Assembly: GCA_018114805.1 (NCBI GenBank)
Contig: CP073042.1
Span: 1,240,001-1,304,000, forward strand
Length of the DNA stretch: 64,000 nucleotides
DNA from: Candidatus Streptomyces philanthi
GTDB taxonomy: Bacteria; Actinomycetota; Actinomycetes; Streptomycetales; Streptomycetaceae
Direction of reading: 5' to 3'
Both the position numbers and the translations under genes were made by a program. Below are positions 48,386-58,323 of the stretch, one piece after another. Within the stretch, counting starts at the first letter, position 1. Each line of letters opens with the position of its first letter. The notes below the pieces were generated by a model. The model made no database searches, was not told where the DNA came from, and saw only the letters and a program-made list of their open reading frames with translations.

Positions 48386-49922
48386 TCAGCGATCGGCGGG
48401 CAGCGCGCGTCGCAGCGCACGGTGCAGGTCGCACGCCACCTTCTCCGGCGCGTCCGGATCGTCGCCGGTCAGCCGGCTCAGGTGGTCGGCGAACACCTGG
48501 GTGAACGCGCCGTACAGCGGGGTGCGGGGCCGGAGCACCGCGCTGCGCAGGGCCGGCCTTGCACACCACGGCGTACGACCGGGGTCGCCCGTCCTCGGTG
48601 CGCGGCATCGGGTCGACGTCCTCACCGGTGGGGGACGGCCTGGCCGAACGCGCCGGGCCGCGCGGACAGCGCGCCCCGTCCTCCTCGTACGCGCTCGCCC
48701 GGGTCGCGGCGAAGCCCGCTTCGAGCAGGCACCGTTCGCTGGTCCTGCCGGTCAGGAAGCGCAGCAGGTCCTCGATAGCGTCGAGGTTCCGCGCCGGCGC
48801 GTGCCGCGTGACGGCGAGGTTCTGCCCGCCGAGCACGGCCTTGCCGAGCAGCGCGGCGAGCCCCAGCCGCCCGCCCCGCAGGTCCTGGTGGAGCACCCCG
48901 TACGCGTACGGCCAGTGCCGGAGGAAGGCCGTCCTGCCGGCGGCGAAGTCGGCCAGCAGCCGGGCCTCGTCGGACTCCTGCGCGCTGTCGAGAGTGTACG
49001 CGCGGTCGATGCGCCGGGTGAACTCGCCCAGCCCGAGCCGGAGTTGTTCCTCCGTGCCGACGTAGCGCCCCTCGTCGTCGTCCAGCGGGGCGTCGCCGCC
49101 GCTGGCCCCCACCATGGCGAACGCCTCGATGCCGTTGACCGTGAGCCCCTCGTACGAGCTGAGTTGGGTGGTCCACGGCATCGCGTACGCGGTAGGGAGT
49201 TCGCCCCGGCCGTGCGCGCGCAGCACCACCTGCTTCAGGTTCCTGAAGGCGACCCAGGTCGTGGGCTCGGGGCCGAGGCCCGGCGCGTTGACGCCGGCGG
49301 CCCTAAGGTAGTCGAGGCGGTAGTAGAGGAGCCCGACATCGCTGCTGAACGGTACGGCGTACGTCGAGCCGCACCAGCGGCCGGTCGCCGCGACGGAGGG
49401 CAGCACGTCGTCGTCGAGCAGGGAGTCGTCCAGCTCGCGCACCAGGTGCCCGTCGGCGAACTCCGGCACCCAGGTCACGTCCAGGTTGACGACGTCGTAG
49501 TGCGAACTGCCCGACTGGAGCGCGCCGAGCAACTGGCTGCGCTGCTGGTCGGCGGTGCCCGGCAGCTCCACCAGGCGGGCCCGCAGCGGGGACCCCGAGC
49601 GCCGGCTGCGCTCGTTCCACGCGTCGACCAGTTACTGCCGCACCCCGCCACGGCCGGTGATGTCCCGGCCGCTGGCGATGACGATGGCGTTGGGGTCGCC
49701 GTCGCCGGTGAACGCGCCGTCGCACGGTCCGCCGTTCCCCGCCGTGCAGCCGCCGCCCGTGGCGAGCACCGTCAGCACCATCAACACCGCCCACACCGCC
49801 GCGGGCAGGGCGACCGGCCGTGGCCGGCCCGCCCGCCCGGCCCGCGACACGCGCCCCGCGCGCCCGCCGCGCGCCGCGCCGGGCCGGCCGACGCCGCGCC
49901 CCGGACGCCGTGGTCCCCTCAT
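48386..49922 (-). pseudogene. extracellular solute-binding lipoprotein of the caspase operon, in-frame TAA
   Basis: ATG 49922 overlaps the stop of the caspase/vWA gene (ATGA). A basic start and hydrophobic helix end in the lipobox LATGGGC. The binding-protein body follows: DVVNLDVTWVPEFADGHLVR, YAVPFSSDVGLLYYRLDYLR, AYAMPWTTQLSSYEGLTVNG, typical of family 1 sugar-type binding proteins. TAA 49632-49634 (between RQ and LVDAWNERS) and a frame break near 48550 interrupt it. No permease genes are adjacent, so it probably serves as a sensor partner of the preceding protein instead of an importer. Confidence 0.78.
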
Positions 49923-52919
49923 GCGGCATCGCCCTGATCGCCCTCGGCGGTCTGTGCCACCACGGCGCGCAGCCCCGCCATCTGGTCATCGCGCTGGTCG
50001 AGGCAGGTGCCGTCGGAGGCGTCGGCGATCCGCCGGTCCGGCTGGCCCGCGGCGCAGCCACGGCTGCTGAACGAGACCACGGCCACCGGCACCCCGTGCT
50101 CGCGCACCGCCTCCAACAGACCGGCCAGGTCCACCCGTCCGCCCCGCCGCCCGTTGTCCTCGTCGTCGGTGAGCAGCACGACCACGCCGGGCCGCTCGTC
50201 GCCCGCCCCGCGCCGGGCCACCTCAGCGACCGCGTCCCGCAGCGCCCCGTACGGGTCGGCCTCGTGCTCCGTCGGCCGCACCCGCTCCGTCAGTCCGCGT
50301 ACGGCGGCGGCCCGGTCCTCGTGCGCGCCGAACTCCAACAGGCCGGTGTCGTACGGGCGCTCGGCGCCGTCGGGCGCGGCCACCCGCCACGCGCCGTACT
50401 CGTCGCGAGGCCCGAGCCCCTCCATGGAGCGCGCGAGCAGCGCCGGCGCGCCGTCCGGGTCGTCCCACACGCCGGTCATAGACGGGGAGGTGTCGAGCAG
50501 GTAGAGGACGCACCCGGGGCCGCTCGCCGCGGGGTAGCGCTCCAGGACGCGGCCGAGGTCCGCGCCGGTGGGCCCGGTGCGCGACGGCAGCACGCCGGGG
50601 CCGCCGGGAACCCGCTCACCACCGGGCGGCGGCTCACCGTCCTTGGTCCAGAAGCCGGCTCCCCGGAGCGTGCGCTGCCCCTCGGGGCCGGCCAACCAGC
50701 CGCTGAAGCCGCTGATCCCTGCGGCACGAGCACGCGCCGTGTCCGAGTCCTGGTCCGCGCCCTCCCAGGTGAGCGAGACGGCCACCGGAGCCAGGGCCGG
50801 CACGTCGTCCGGGTAGACGACCCGGCGCGGCACCCGGGTCTGCGCCCCGCACTCCAGGACGCCGGAGCGCAGCAGGTACTCGGGCACGATCGCGGCGGTG
50901 CCGCGGTCGGCCTCCCGGACCCCGGCCAGCGCGCACAGCAGCCCGGCCCCGTCGGGGGCCAGCGGCCCGGCGTACGCCAACCGCCGCTCCACGGCACCGG
51001 CCTGCTGGCCCCCGTACAGCGCCCGCGTCGCGAACAGGGCCGCGTCGGCCGACTCGGGGTCGGGCCGCCGTACGTGACGGCCGGGCCCGGCGTCCAGGAA
51101 GGCGTCGATCAGGTCGGCCAGCCGGCCGCCGCGCGGCCCCGTCTCCCGGCGGCCGGGCGGGGCGGGCAGGGCGAGCACCGTGGGCGAGTAGCCGAGGGGG
51201 GCGGGAGGTGCTGACGAACCGTACGTCCTGACTGGCCTGGTGGGCGCGTTCCACGTCCGCCGCACTCGCCGGAATCCATAGGTCGGGCTGGGCCCCCACA
51301 TCGCGCTGCGGGTCCAGCGGCGCGGCGGACGGCTCGGCGCCCGCACCGGCGGAGGCGCCGCCCGTGGACGCGCCAGCGGTGGCAGCGCCGTCGGTCGGGG
51401 CGCCGTCGCTGGGGCGGGGGGCCTGGCCCGGGGGCTTCTGCCACACGTTGGACAGGTCGTGGAAGGCGGTGATCACGTCCGAGGTACGGGCCGCGTACAC
51501 GGTGATCCCGACCCGGGCACACGCCCCGTCCGGGTGGTTGGCCGGGGAGAGGGTGTACGCCTGGGCGGCGTCGCGCACGACCCGGTGCAGGTCGGGGTCG
51601 GTCAACACGCGCAACTCCTGCGGCGGGGCGCAGGCCCGCACGGTGCGGCTGTCGCCGGCCGCGTACAGCAGCGTCCCCACCAGGGCCAGCACCGCGGCGG
51701 CGGCCAAGGTGGCCACCGCCCAGCGCCGCGACCAGCGAGGGCGCGACCAGCGGCGGCGCGTCCCGGGTGGTGCGGCGCGAGGCGTCGAGCGCCGGCGCGC
51801 CCGGCGGCCCGGCGACAGGGGCTCCGCTGCTGGCGGCCCGGTCGCCGCGGGCTCGGCCACGGCGAGCTCACCGCTCGAAGGCCCACCGCTCGTGGGCTCG
51901 GTGCCCGTGGGCTCGGCGTTCGCGGGTCGGGGTACGGCACCGGGGTCGGACTCGGGATCGGGACTGGGGCCAGGCTCGGGCGCGGGACCGGGGTCGGGCT
52001 CGGGTGGCGGCGGGGCCGGGGGCACGGGTCGGCGCGCGTCGTCCCGTACGACGTCTCGTACGGCGGGCGGCCGGGGTGCGGCGGGTCGGGGCGGGGGGAC
52101 GGGCTCGTCGTCGGCGCGGGCCAGCACGACGTCCGCGTCGGGGTCGCCCTGTCTCACCTGCGGCACCCACGGCTCGTCCGAGAGGGTGCGGTGGCCGGCC
52201 ATCCGCTTCCGCAGCGCCGGGCCGAGGGCGGAGAAGGTCACGGGGCGCCCCGGGGCCGCGCCGCGTAACACGTCGAGCAGCGCCGCCGTGAACGGTGTGG
52301 GAGTCTCCGCGGGCCCGGCGTCGATCCGCCGGTTCGCCTGGACCGCGGCCACCAGGAAGAACCGCCGCCGCTGCTCGAACCCCTCCAGGACGCGCGCGGC
52401 GTTGCCCGCGAAGCAGCAGTCAAGGACCACCACGATCTGCCGCGCCGGCGAGGTGGCCAGCACGCTGAGCACCGTGGTCAGCGGGACCGAACCGACGAAG
52501 ACCTGCCGCTCGCCCGGCACGGTGCGGGCCCCGGGGAGTTGCAACCACAGCTCGTCACCGGAGAACGGGACGGCGCCGTGCCCGGCGAAATAGAACAGCA
52601 GCACGCCCCGGGTCTCGGCGGCGACCTGCCCCAGCAGCACGTGGAAGTCGTCCGTGCCGGACGGCTCCACCGACACGACGCCGGCACCCGCCCCCTCGTC
52701 ACCCGCACGAGCACCAGCACCAGCACCAGCACCAGCACCAGCACCAGCACCGAACACGCCACCGGCCCGCAGCGCCGCGGCCAACTCCGCGAGGCCGGCG
52801 CGGACCGCGAGCAGGTCGCCCGGCACCACGCCGGGGTACTTCCCCGCCTTGTGCGCGTACTCGGGCACGCCCACGAGCAGCGCCCGGTTGCCCCCGCCGC
52901 GGGGGTCGCATGCCGGCAT
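49919..52919 (-). pseudogene. caspase domain - TM helix - binding-protein-like region - vWA protein, one frameshift
   Basis: ATG 52919. Residues 12-260 are a peptidase C14 (caspase) domain with catalytic His114 in FYFAGHGAV and Cys168/169 in VVVLDCCFAGNAA. A Pro/Glu-rich linker (270-365) and a basic patch lead to one TM helix (about 400-421, AVATLAAAAVLALVGTLLYA), so the caspase should be inside and the rest outside. Outside: a binding-protein-like part (LRVLTDPDLHRVVRDAAQAY, then DLWIPASAADVERA) and a C-terminal vWA domain with the MIDAS motif LLDTSPSMTG. A run of six G near 51196-51201 shifts frame in STSAPLGYSPTVLAL. About 1,000 aa. Overlaps the lipoprotein gene; 5 nt after the EACC1-like gene. 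Confidence 0.85.
52711..52751 (-). repeat. hexanucleotide repeat inside the caspase domain
   Basis: GCACCA occurs six times in a row plus a near-perfect seventh unit, encoding an Ala-Gly run (about residues 57-70) between the first strand and the catalytic His region. Six-base units would change loop length without shifting the frame. Confidence 0.92.
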
Positions 52920-52924
52920 GAGCC

Positions 52925-53314
52925 CTACTCCTCGCCCTCCGTATCGGAGTCCGAGGCGTCGTCCGTCCACTCGTCGATGACCCGGGGTGGTGTGCCGCCC
53001 TCCACCTGGCGGCGGTTCTCGCTCCAGGCCCTGACGCCCCGTTTGACCGCGTCGTACAGGTCGGCCAGGGCCGGCTGGGCCAGCAGGCCGAGCGCCACGA
53101 TCAACAGCTCGTTCGCGTCGCCCATCGGGTGGCCGTCGCCGTCCTCGACGGGGACGGTCCACATCTCGATGCGGATCGCGCCCTGCCGCGTCCACTGTTC
53201 GAGAAGCTGCTCCCGCTCCAGCCACGCGCGGAGCGCGGCCGTCTCCCGATCGGTGTCGGGCCCGCTCAGCCGGAGCCGCAACACCAGTCGCCGCCGCTCA
53301 TTTCTCTGCGTCAT
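52925..53314 (-). CDS. EACC1-like (effector-associated constant component) protein
   Basis: A 129-aa protein from ATG 53314. RRRLVLRLRLSGPDTDRETA, LRAWLEREQLLEQWTRQGAI, then GDANELLIVALGLLAQPALA and LYDAVKRGVRAW fit the small effector-associated constant component described by Aravind and colleagues in actinobacterial conflict and signalling loci with caspase or trypsin effectors. An acidic tail ends the protein. It is the first gene of the operon, 5 nt ahead of the caspase gene, so a direct protein partnership is likely. Family assignment is by eye, from memory of the pattern. Confidence 0.72.
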   Translation of the reverse strand: MTQRNERRRLVLRLRLSGPDTDRETAALRAWLEREQLLEQWTRQGAIRIEMWTVPVEDGDGHPMGDANELLIVALGLLAQPALADLYDAVKRGVRAWSENRRQVEGGTPPRVIDEWTDDASDSDTEGEE

Positions 53315-53788
53315 AAGCGCCCATACTCGCACCGCCCTTATGACATCTCAGAGAAGTGCGCCGAAGAACGTAACCATGCCGTTATGGTGAGGCGTTTGTT
53401 GCGCATTCGCGGCCACCTTATTGTGGGGCGCGCGAAATGCGAGCCGACGGAAACGTCCCGTTCACTGGCGCGTTGTTGCGCACGTTCCCCCTGTGACGCA
53501 AGTGGCCCCCGCGTCCTCTGAGTTACCCACTCTGAGCAGCGGTGTAGCCACCGCCGGCCGATCCCGTAGGGTCATCGCCCGGCCGTCGGGAAGAAGACGT
53601 GCCGCGATGCGCGCCGATACGATATCGCTCGCACGCCGCCCGGACTTCGGCCCGGCCCCGCGTGGAATCACTCCCTCTCCCCAGTCGGCGTTTTCCCAGT
53701 AAAGGGAAAGTGCGATTCCGATCCACGAAGCGTGGAATTCTGCCTTCGCGGCGGACCCAGGGCCGGCGGCACGCATTCCGCCAGGCGA
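53315..53788. other. intergenic region between the EACC1 operon and agmatinase
   Basis: About 470 bp with several AT-richer patches (53330-53420, 53690-53730) and a small TTTCCC/GGGAAA hairpin near 53693-53710 past the end of speB. It should hold the promoter of the leftward caspase operon. No protein gene supported. Confidence 0.4.
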
Positions 53789-54763
53789 CTACTCCGCGCG
53801 GGACGCCGCGATCTGGCGGGACATGATCGTCGTCAGCTCGTACGCCGTGTGCGAGGCCGCGACCGAGGTGATCTCCGCGTGGTCGTACGCCGGGGCCACC
53901 TCGACCAGGTCGGCCGAGACGAGGTGGCAGTCGGCCAGGCCGCGCAGGATCTCCAGGAGTTCGCGGGAGGTGAGGCCGCCGGCCTCCGGGGTGCCGGTCC
54001 CGGGGGCGTGGGCCGGGTCGAGCACGTCGATGTCGATGGAGACGTACAGCGGGCGGTCGCCGACGCGCTGCCGCAGTTGGTCCGCGACCTCGTCCACGCC
54101 GCGCCGCATCACGTCGGCCGACGTGACGATGCCGAAGCCCATCTTGGCGTCGTCGTCCAGGTCCTTCCTGCCGTACAGCGGGCCGCGCGTGCCGACGTGC
54201 GAGAGCGCGGAGGTGTCAAGGACGCCCTCCTCGACCGCGCGCCGGAACGGCGTGCCGTGGGTGTACTCGGCGCCGAAGTAGGTGTCCCAGGTGTCCAGGT
54301 GCGCGTCGAAGTGCAGCAGCGCGACGGGGCCGTGCCGCTTGGCGACCGAGCGCAGCAGCGGCAGCGCGATGGTGTGGTCGCCGCCCAGGGTCATCATCCG
54401 GGCGGCGGTGGCCAGCAGGTCGTCGGCCGCGGCCTCGATGGTCTCGACGGCCTCGTTGATGTTGAACGGGTTGGCCGCGATGTCGCCCGCGTCGGCGACC
54501 TGCGCGAGCGCGAACGGCGACGCGTCCTGCGCCGGGTTGTACGGGCGCAGCAGCCGCGAGGCCTCCCGGATCGCGTTGCCGCCGAAGCGCGCGCCGGGCC
54601 GGTAGGAGACCCCGCTGTCGAACGGGACGCCGACCACGGCGACGTCCGCCGCGCCGCCCACCTCGTCGAGGCGGGGCAGCCGCGCGAAGGTGGCGGGCCC
54701 GGCGAAACGGGGCACGCGGGACGAGTTGACGGGGCCCACGGGCTCCCGGGTGGCGCTACTCAT
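53789..54763 (-). CDS. speB: agmatinase
   Basis: 324 aa, intact. The ureohydrolase manganese ligands are visible: His in [14 protein letters not shown], Asp/His/Asp in [14 protein letters not shown], Asp pair in [20 protein letters not shown]. Substrate-loop [20 protein letters not shown] near the start. It hydrolyses agmatine to putrescine and urea (close relatives act on guanidinobutyrate). ATG 54763 was chosen; an upstream start at 54871 would add an Arg-rich leader. It is divergent from the phosphatase-like gene, with a palindrome between. Confidence 0.92.
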   Translation of the reverse strand: MSSATREPVGPVNSSRVPRFAGPATFARLPRLDEVGGAADVAVVGVPFDSGVSYRPGARFGGNAIREASRLLRPYNPAQDASPFALAQVADAGDIAANPFNINEAVETIEAAADDLLATAARMMTLGGDHTIALPLLRSVAKRHGPVALLHFDAHLDTWDTYFGAEYTHGTPFRRAVEEGVLDTSALSHVGTRGPLYGRKDLDDDAKMGFGIVTSADVMRRGVDEVADQLRQRVGDRPLYVSIDIDVLDPAHAPGTGTPEAGGLTSRELLEILRGLADCHLVSADLVEVAPAYDHAEITSVAASHTAYELTTIMSRQIAASRAE

Positions 54764-55003
54764 GCGACGGCCTCTCCTGATCTTGGGGCGGCGCGGCCCG
54801 GTCGGGCGCGCGGCTCTTGCGCGACGTGACTCATCCGGACGGCGTAGCGCGCGGGTCGCGCGGGTAGGCACGCGCCCTCCTCGCGGCAGGCCCTCGCGCG
54901 CGCGTGCCGCCGGCGCCCGCGCCGGCGGACCCGCGCGGATGCCGTGGATGGGTGACCCACCGGCGTACCGGCGCGGCTACTGGAGGCTACGACCCGCGCG
55001 CGG

Positions 55004-55029
55004 CGCTTCGACATGTACGTTTCGAAGCG
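55004..55029. promoter_or_regulatory. inverted repeat between speB and the phosphatase-like gene
   Basis: CGCTTCG, 12 nt containing ACATGT, CGAAGCG in the 420-bp divergent gap; a candidate operator. No dedicated regulator gene is adjacent. Confidence 0.42.
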
Positions 55030-55186
55030 GGCCCCGAGTCGTTTACGCCACGGTGTCCATGACGCCGGTCACGTGCGCGGCGGCGCCGCCCGACGCGTGG
55101 CGCGCCCGGGGTCCGGCGGGGCGCGTATGGATCACATTGATCAGACGTTTAGCCCATCTCGGGCCGCGCGCGGCACAATGGTCAGC

Positions 55187-55978
55187 ATGCCGATACCCAG
55201 CCCCGTGCCCGACCGGGCCGCATTGGTCGACCATCTGGTTCGCACCCGCATCGCGGGCAACGTCGCCACCCCATGCGAGAACAACCTCTCCCACTACCGC
55301 AAGCTGGCAAACGCCGACCGTCACTACTGGCTCGGTCTGGAACTCGGTGACCGCTGGAGCGACGAGCAGGCCGTGATGGCCGAGCGGTGCGGGGTGATCG
55401 ACGACCCCGAGTACCGCACGGGGCAGGACACCATCGACCCGCGGCTCACGGTGGACGCGCTGGACCGCAAGGCGGCCGTGTTGCGCAAGGCCGCGGAGAG
55501 CCAGAGCCGCGTGCTGTTCGCGACCGGCCACCCGGGTGGCCTCATCGACGTGCACCGCAGCGTCGCGGCAGGGCTGCACGCGGCCGGCTGCGAGATCGTG
55601 GAGATCCCCGGCGGGCTCCAAGCCGACGAGGGGTTCGTCTTCCAGTTCGCGGACGTGGCGATGCTGGAGCGCGGCGCCACGCTGTGGCACACCCACTCCC
55701 CCGAGCCGATGGCCGCCATCCTGGACGGCCTGACCAGGGAGGGCCGCCCGCTGCCCGACCTGGTGGTCGCCGAGCACGGCTGGGCCGGGTGCGCGGGCCA
55801 GCGCGGCATCGACGCCGTCGGCTACGCGGACTGCAACGACCCGGCCCTCTTCATCGGCGAGGCCGAGGGCACGCTGGCGGTCACGGTGCCGCTGGACGAC
55901 CACGTCACCAACCCGCGCTTCTACGACCCGATGACGGCCTACCTGCTCGACGCGGCGGGCCTGGCGGCGCTCCCGTAA
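55187..55978 (+). CDS. phosphatase-like conserved protein
   Basis: 263 aa from ATG 55187 (ATG 55178 adds three residues). Conserved-looking blocks: TPCENNLSHYRKLANADRHY, WLGLELGDRWSDEQAV, RVLFATGHPGGLIDVHRSVA, EIVEIPGGLQADEGF, LWHTHSPEPMAAIL and VAEHGWAGCAG. His, Asp and Gly patterns suggest a metal- or phosphate-handling site. Streptomyces orthologues are usually labelled phosphatase, without biochemical proof that I know of. Single gene, no lesion seen. Confidence 0.68.
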   Translation: MPIPSPVPDRAALVDHLVRTRIAGNVATPCENNLSHYRKLANADRHYWLGLELGDRWSDEQAVMAERCGVIDDPEYRTGQDTIDPRLTVDALDRKAAVLRKAAESQSRVLFATGHPGGLIDVHRSVAAGLHAAGCEIVEIPGGLQADEGFVFQFADVAMLERGATLWHTHSPEPMAAILDGLTREGRPLPDLVVAEHGWAGCAGQRGIDAVGYADCNDPALFIGEAEGTLAVTVPLDDHVTNPRFYDPMTAYLLDAAGLAALP

Positions 55979-56029
55979 CCACCGGCCCCCCGTCGGCCCC
56001 CGCTCGGCATCGTCGGCCCCGATCCGGGG

Positions 56030-56925
56030 CTACGGCCGGCGCGGGGCGCGGGGCGTGCGGATCAGCCCCTCCTGGATCACCGAGACAGCCAGCCGTCCGT
56101 CGGCGGTGTAGATGCGGCCCTGGCCGAGCCCGCGGCTCCCGGAGGAGGACGGGCTCTCCTGGTCGTACAACAGCCACTCGTCCGCGCGGAACGGGCGGTG
56201 GAACGACATCGCGTGGTGCAGGCTGGCGCCCACCACGTCCCCGATCACCCAGCCGCCCCGGCCGTGCGCGAGCAGGATCGAGTCCAGCAGGGTCATGTCG
56301 GAGACGTAGGTGACCAGGCACACGTGCAGGAGCGGGTCGTCATGCACGCCGGCCAACTCGCCGTTGGTACGGAACCACACCCGCGAGCGCGGTTCGCGCA
56401 CCTGGCCGGCGCTGACGAACGGCGGGTCGGCCACGTACCGCAGGTCCACCGCCGCCCGGGCCGCCGCCAGGCGCGGCAGCACCGTGGGGTCGGGAAACCG
56501 GTCCGCGTGCTGGGCCAGCATCTCCTCGGTGGTCGGCAGGGTCAGCGGGTCAGGTACGGCCGGCATCTCCGCCTGGTGCTCCAGACCGTCCTCGGCACGC
56601 TGGAAGGAGGCGGAGAGGTGGAAGATCGGCCGCCCGTGCTGGACACCGACCACGCGCCGGGTGGTGAAGGACAGCCCGTCGCGGATGCGGTCGACGGTGT
56701 AGACAATCGGGGCGCCCGGGTCGCCGGGGCGCAGGAAGTAGCGTGCAGCGAGTGCGGCGGGCGGTCGGAGGGCACCGTACGGCCCGCGGCGACCAGCGCC
56801 TGGGCGGCCACCCGCCCGCCGAACACCCGCGGCACCAGGGACGGACGGCTGGTGCCGCGGAAGATGTCCCGGTCGATCCGCTCCAGGTCGAGCAGGGCGA
56901 GCAGGTCCTCGAGTGCTTCGCTCAT
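56030..56925 (-). pseudogene. tesB: acyl-CoA thioesterase II (TesB-like), frameshifted
   Basis: ATG 56925, 19 nt after the acyl-CoA dehydrogenase gene. N-terminal hotdog: RDIFRGTSRPSLVPRVFGGR, VAAQALVAAGRTV. One base is missing near 56745 (HSLHAYFLRPGDP). The frame then continues with FTTRRVVGVQHGRPIFHLSA, and the second hotdog has YVSDMTLLDSILLAHG and SLHHAMSFHRPFRADEWLLY. About 299 aa intact. It releases free acids from acyl-CoA and, next to an acyl-CoA dehydrogenase, probably works in fatty-acid or branched-chain acyl-CoA turnover. Confidence 0.88.
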
Positions 56926-56944
56926 AACGGTCGCTCGAACCCGC

Positions 56945-58123
56945 CTACAGGCCCATGGACTTGGCCACGATGGAGCGCATGACCTCGCTGGTGCCGCCGT
57001 AGATGCGGCTGACCCGGGTGTCCGCGTACAGGCGGGCGATGGGGTACTCCATCATGTAGCCGTATACACCGTGCAGTTGCAGGCACTTGTCGATGACGAC
57101 GGCCGCGCGCTCGGTGGTGAACAGCTTGGCGGACGCCGCGTCGGCGGCGGAGAGTTCGCCGGCGTCGTGCGCGTCCAGCGCGCGGCCCACGACCGCCTGC
57201 AGGGCGTCCACGTCGGCCTTGCAGTCGGCCAGCACAAACTTGGTGTTCTGGAACGAGGCCACCGGCTTGCCGAACGAGGCCACCGGCTTGCCGAAGATCT
57301 CGCGCTCGCGCACGTACCCCTTGGCGAACTCCACCGCCGCCGCGGCCTGTGCGTACGCACCGACGGCGATGCCCAGCCGCTCCTGCGGCAGGTTCTGCCC
57401 GAGGTAGGAGAACGCCTTGCCCTCTTCGCCGAGCCGATCCTCGACGGGCACCCTGACGTCGGAGAAGGAGAGTTCGGCGGTGTCGGAGGTCTTCAGGCCC
57501 AGCTTGTCGAGCTTGCGGCCGACCGCGTACCCCTCGGATGTGGTGTCCACGATGAGCAGCGTGATGCCGGCCCGCAGGTCCTCGGGGGTCGGCTGGGCGG
57601 GGCGCGCGCAGACGATGACCCGGTCGGCGAGCACGCCGCCGGTGATGAACGTCTTGGCGCCGTTCAGTACGTAGTGCGTGCCGTCGGCCGACAGCCTGGC
57701 GGTCGTCCTCATCCCCGCGAGGTCCGAGCCGGTGCCGGGCTCGGTCATGGCGATGGCCGTCATCATCTCGCCGGTCACGAACGGCGGCACCAGCGCCGCT
57801 TCTGCTCCTCGGCGGCGTACGCGAGCAGGTACGGCAGGCAGAGCGCGGTGTGCACGCTGGAGCCGCCGAAGCTGACGCCGGCCCGGGCGCACTCCTCGGT
57901 GATGACCGCGTGGAACTTGAAGCTGGTCTCGCCGGCCCCGCCGTACTCCTCGGGCACCTCGATGCCGAAGACACCCAGGTCGCCGAGTTTCTTGTAGAAC
58001 TCGCGGGGAACCTGGCTGGCCTCGATCCACTGGTCGTAGACCGGCACCACCTCGGCCGCGATGAAGTCGCGGATTCGTCTGCCGGAACGCCTCGTGGTGC
58101 TCGTTGAACACCGTACGGCGCAC
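56945..58123 (-). pseudogene. acyl-CoA dehydrogenase, two frameshifts and an in-frame duplication
   Basis: GTG 58123 (RRTVFNEHHEAFR). N-terminal helices lie in another frame (FIAAEVVPVYDQWIEASQVP, GIEVPEEYGGAGE). The main frame carries the FAD/substrate part TAIAMTEPGTGSDLAGMRTT, LNGAKTFITGG, YVREREIFGKPVASF and the C-terminal LQLHGVYGYMMEYPIARLYA and RIYGGTSEVMRSIVAKSMGL. Breaks near 58070 and 57795; a 21-bp exact duplication repeats GKPVASF in frame. About 385 aa intact. It lies upstream of a tesB-like gene, beside the leucine/isovalerate genes; its preferred acyl-CoA is unknown. Confidence 0.9.
57251..57292 (-). repeat. perfect 21-bp tandem duplication, in frame
   Basis: Two exact 21-bp copies (57251-57271, 57272-57292) repeat GKPVASF in the acyl-CoA dehydrogenase, where relatives have it once before QNTKF. 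Confidence 0.95.
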
Positions 58124-58208
58124 GCTGCCTCCTCAGTGCGGCACATCCCTCCCCTACCGACACCCGCCCGGGGCTCACGCGGGCACGGTCGCCAGCCCCG
58201 CAGGTTGA

Positions 58209-58224
58209 CTAAGCGCTCGCTCAG
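58209..58224. promoter_or_regulatory. imperfect palindrome upstream of the acyl-CoA dehydrogenase
   Basis: CTAAGCG-CT-CGCTCAG, 6 of 7 positions symmetric, about 85 bp ahead of the leftward dehydrogenase start. It has the look of a TetR-type operator for fatty-acid genes; the neighbouring TetR is a candidate, although its own promoter carries a different motif. Confidence 0.5.
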
Positions 58225-58323
58225 AAAAGTTACCTGCGGGTTGTGGGGGCTGTCCAGGGCGAGCCCACGGAGGCAGCCGATCCCCCCGGGCCCTCGCCCC
58301 CGTGAGCCTCCTGCACGGACCCG

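Noticed and set aside
9806..49634. Stop-codon reassignment as an explanation of the in-frame stops
   Set aside because: All three stop codons are affected, at positions expecting different amino acids, and neighbouring genes end normally with the same codons.
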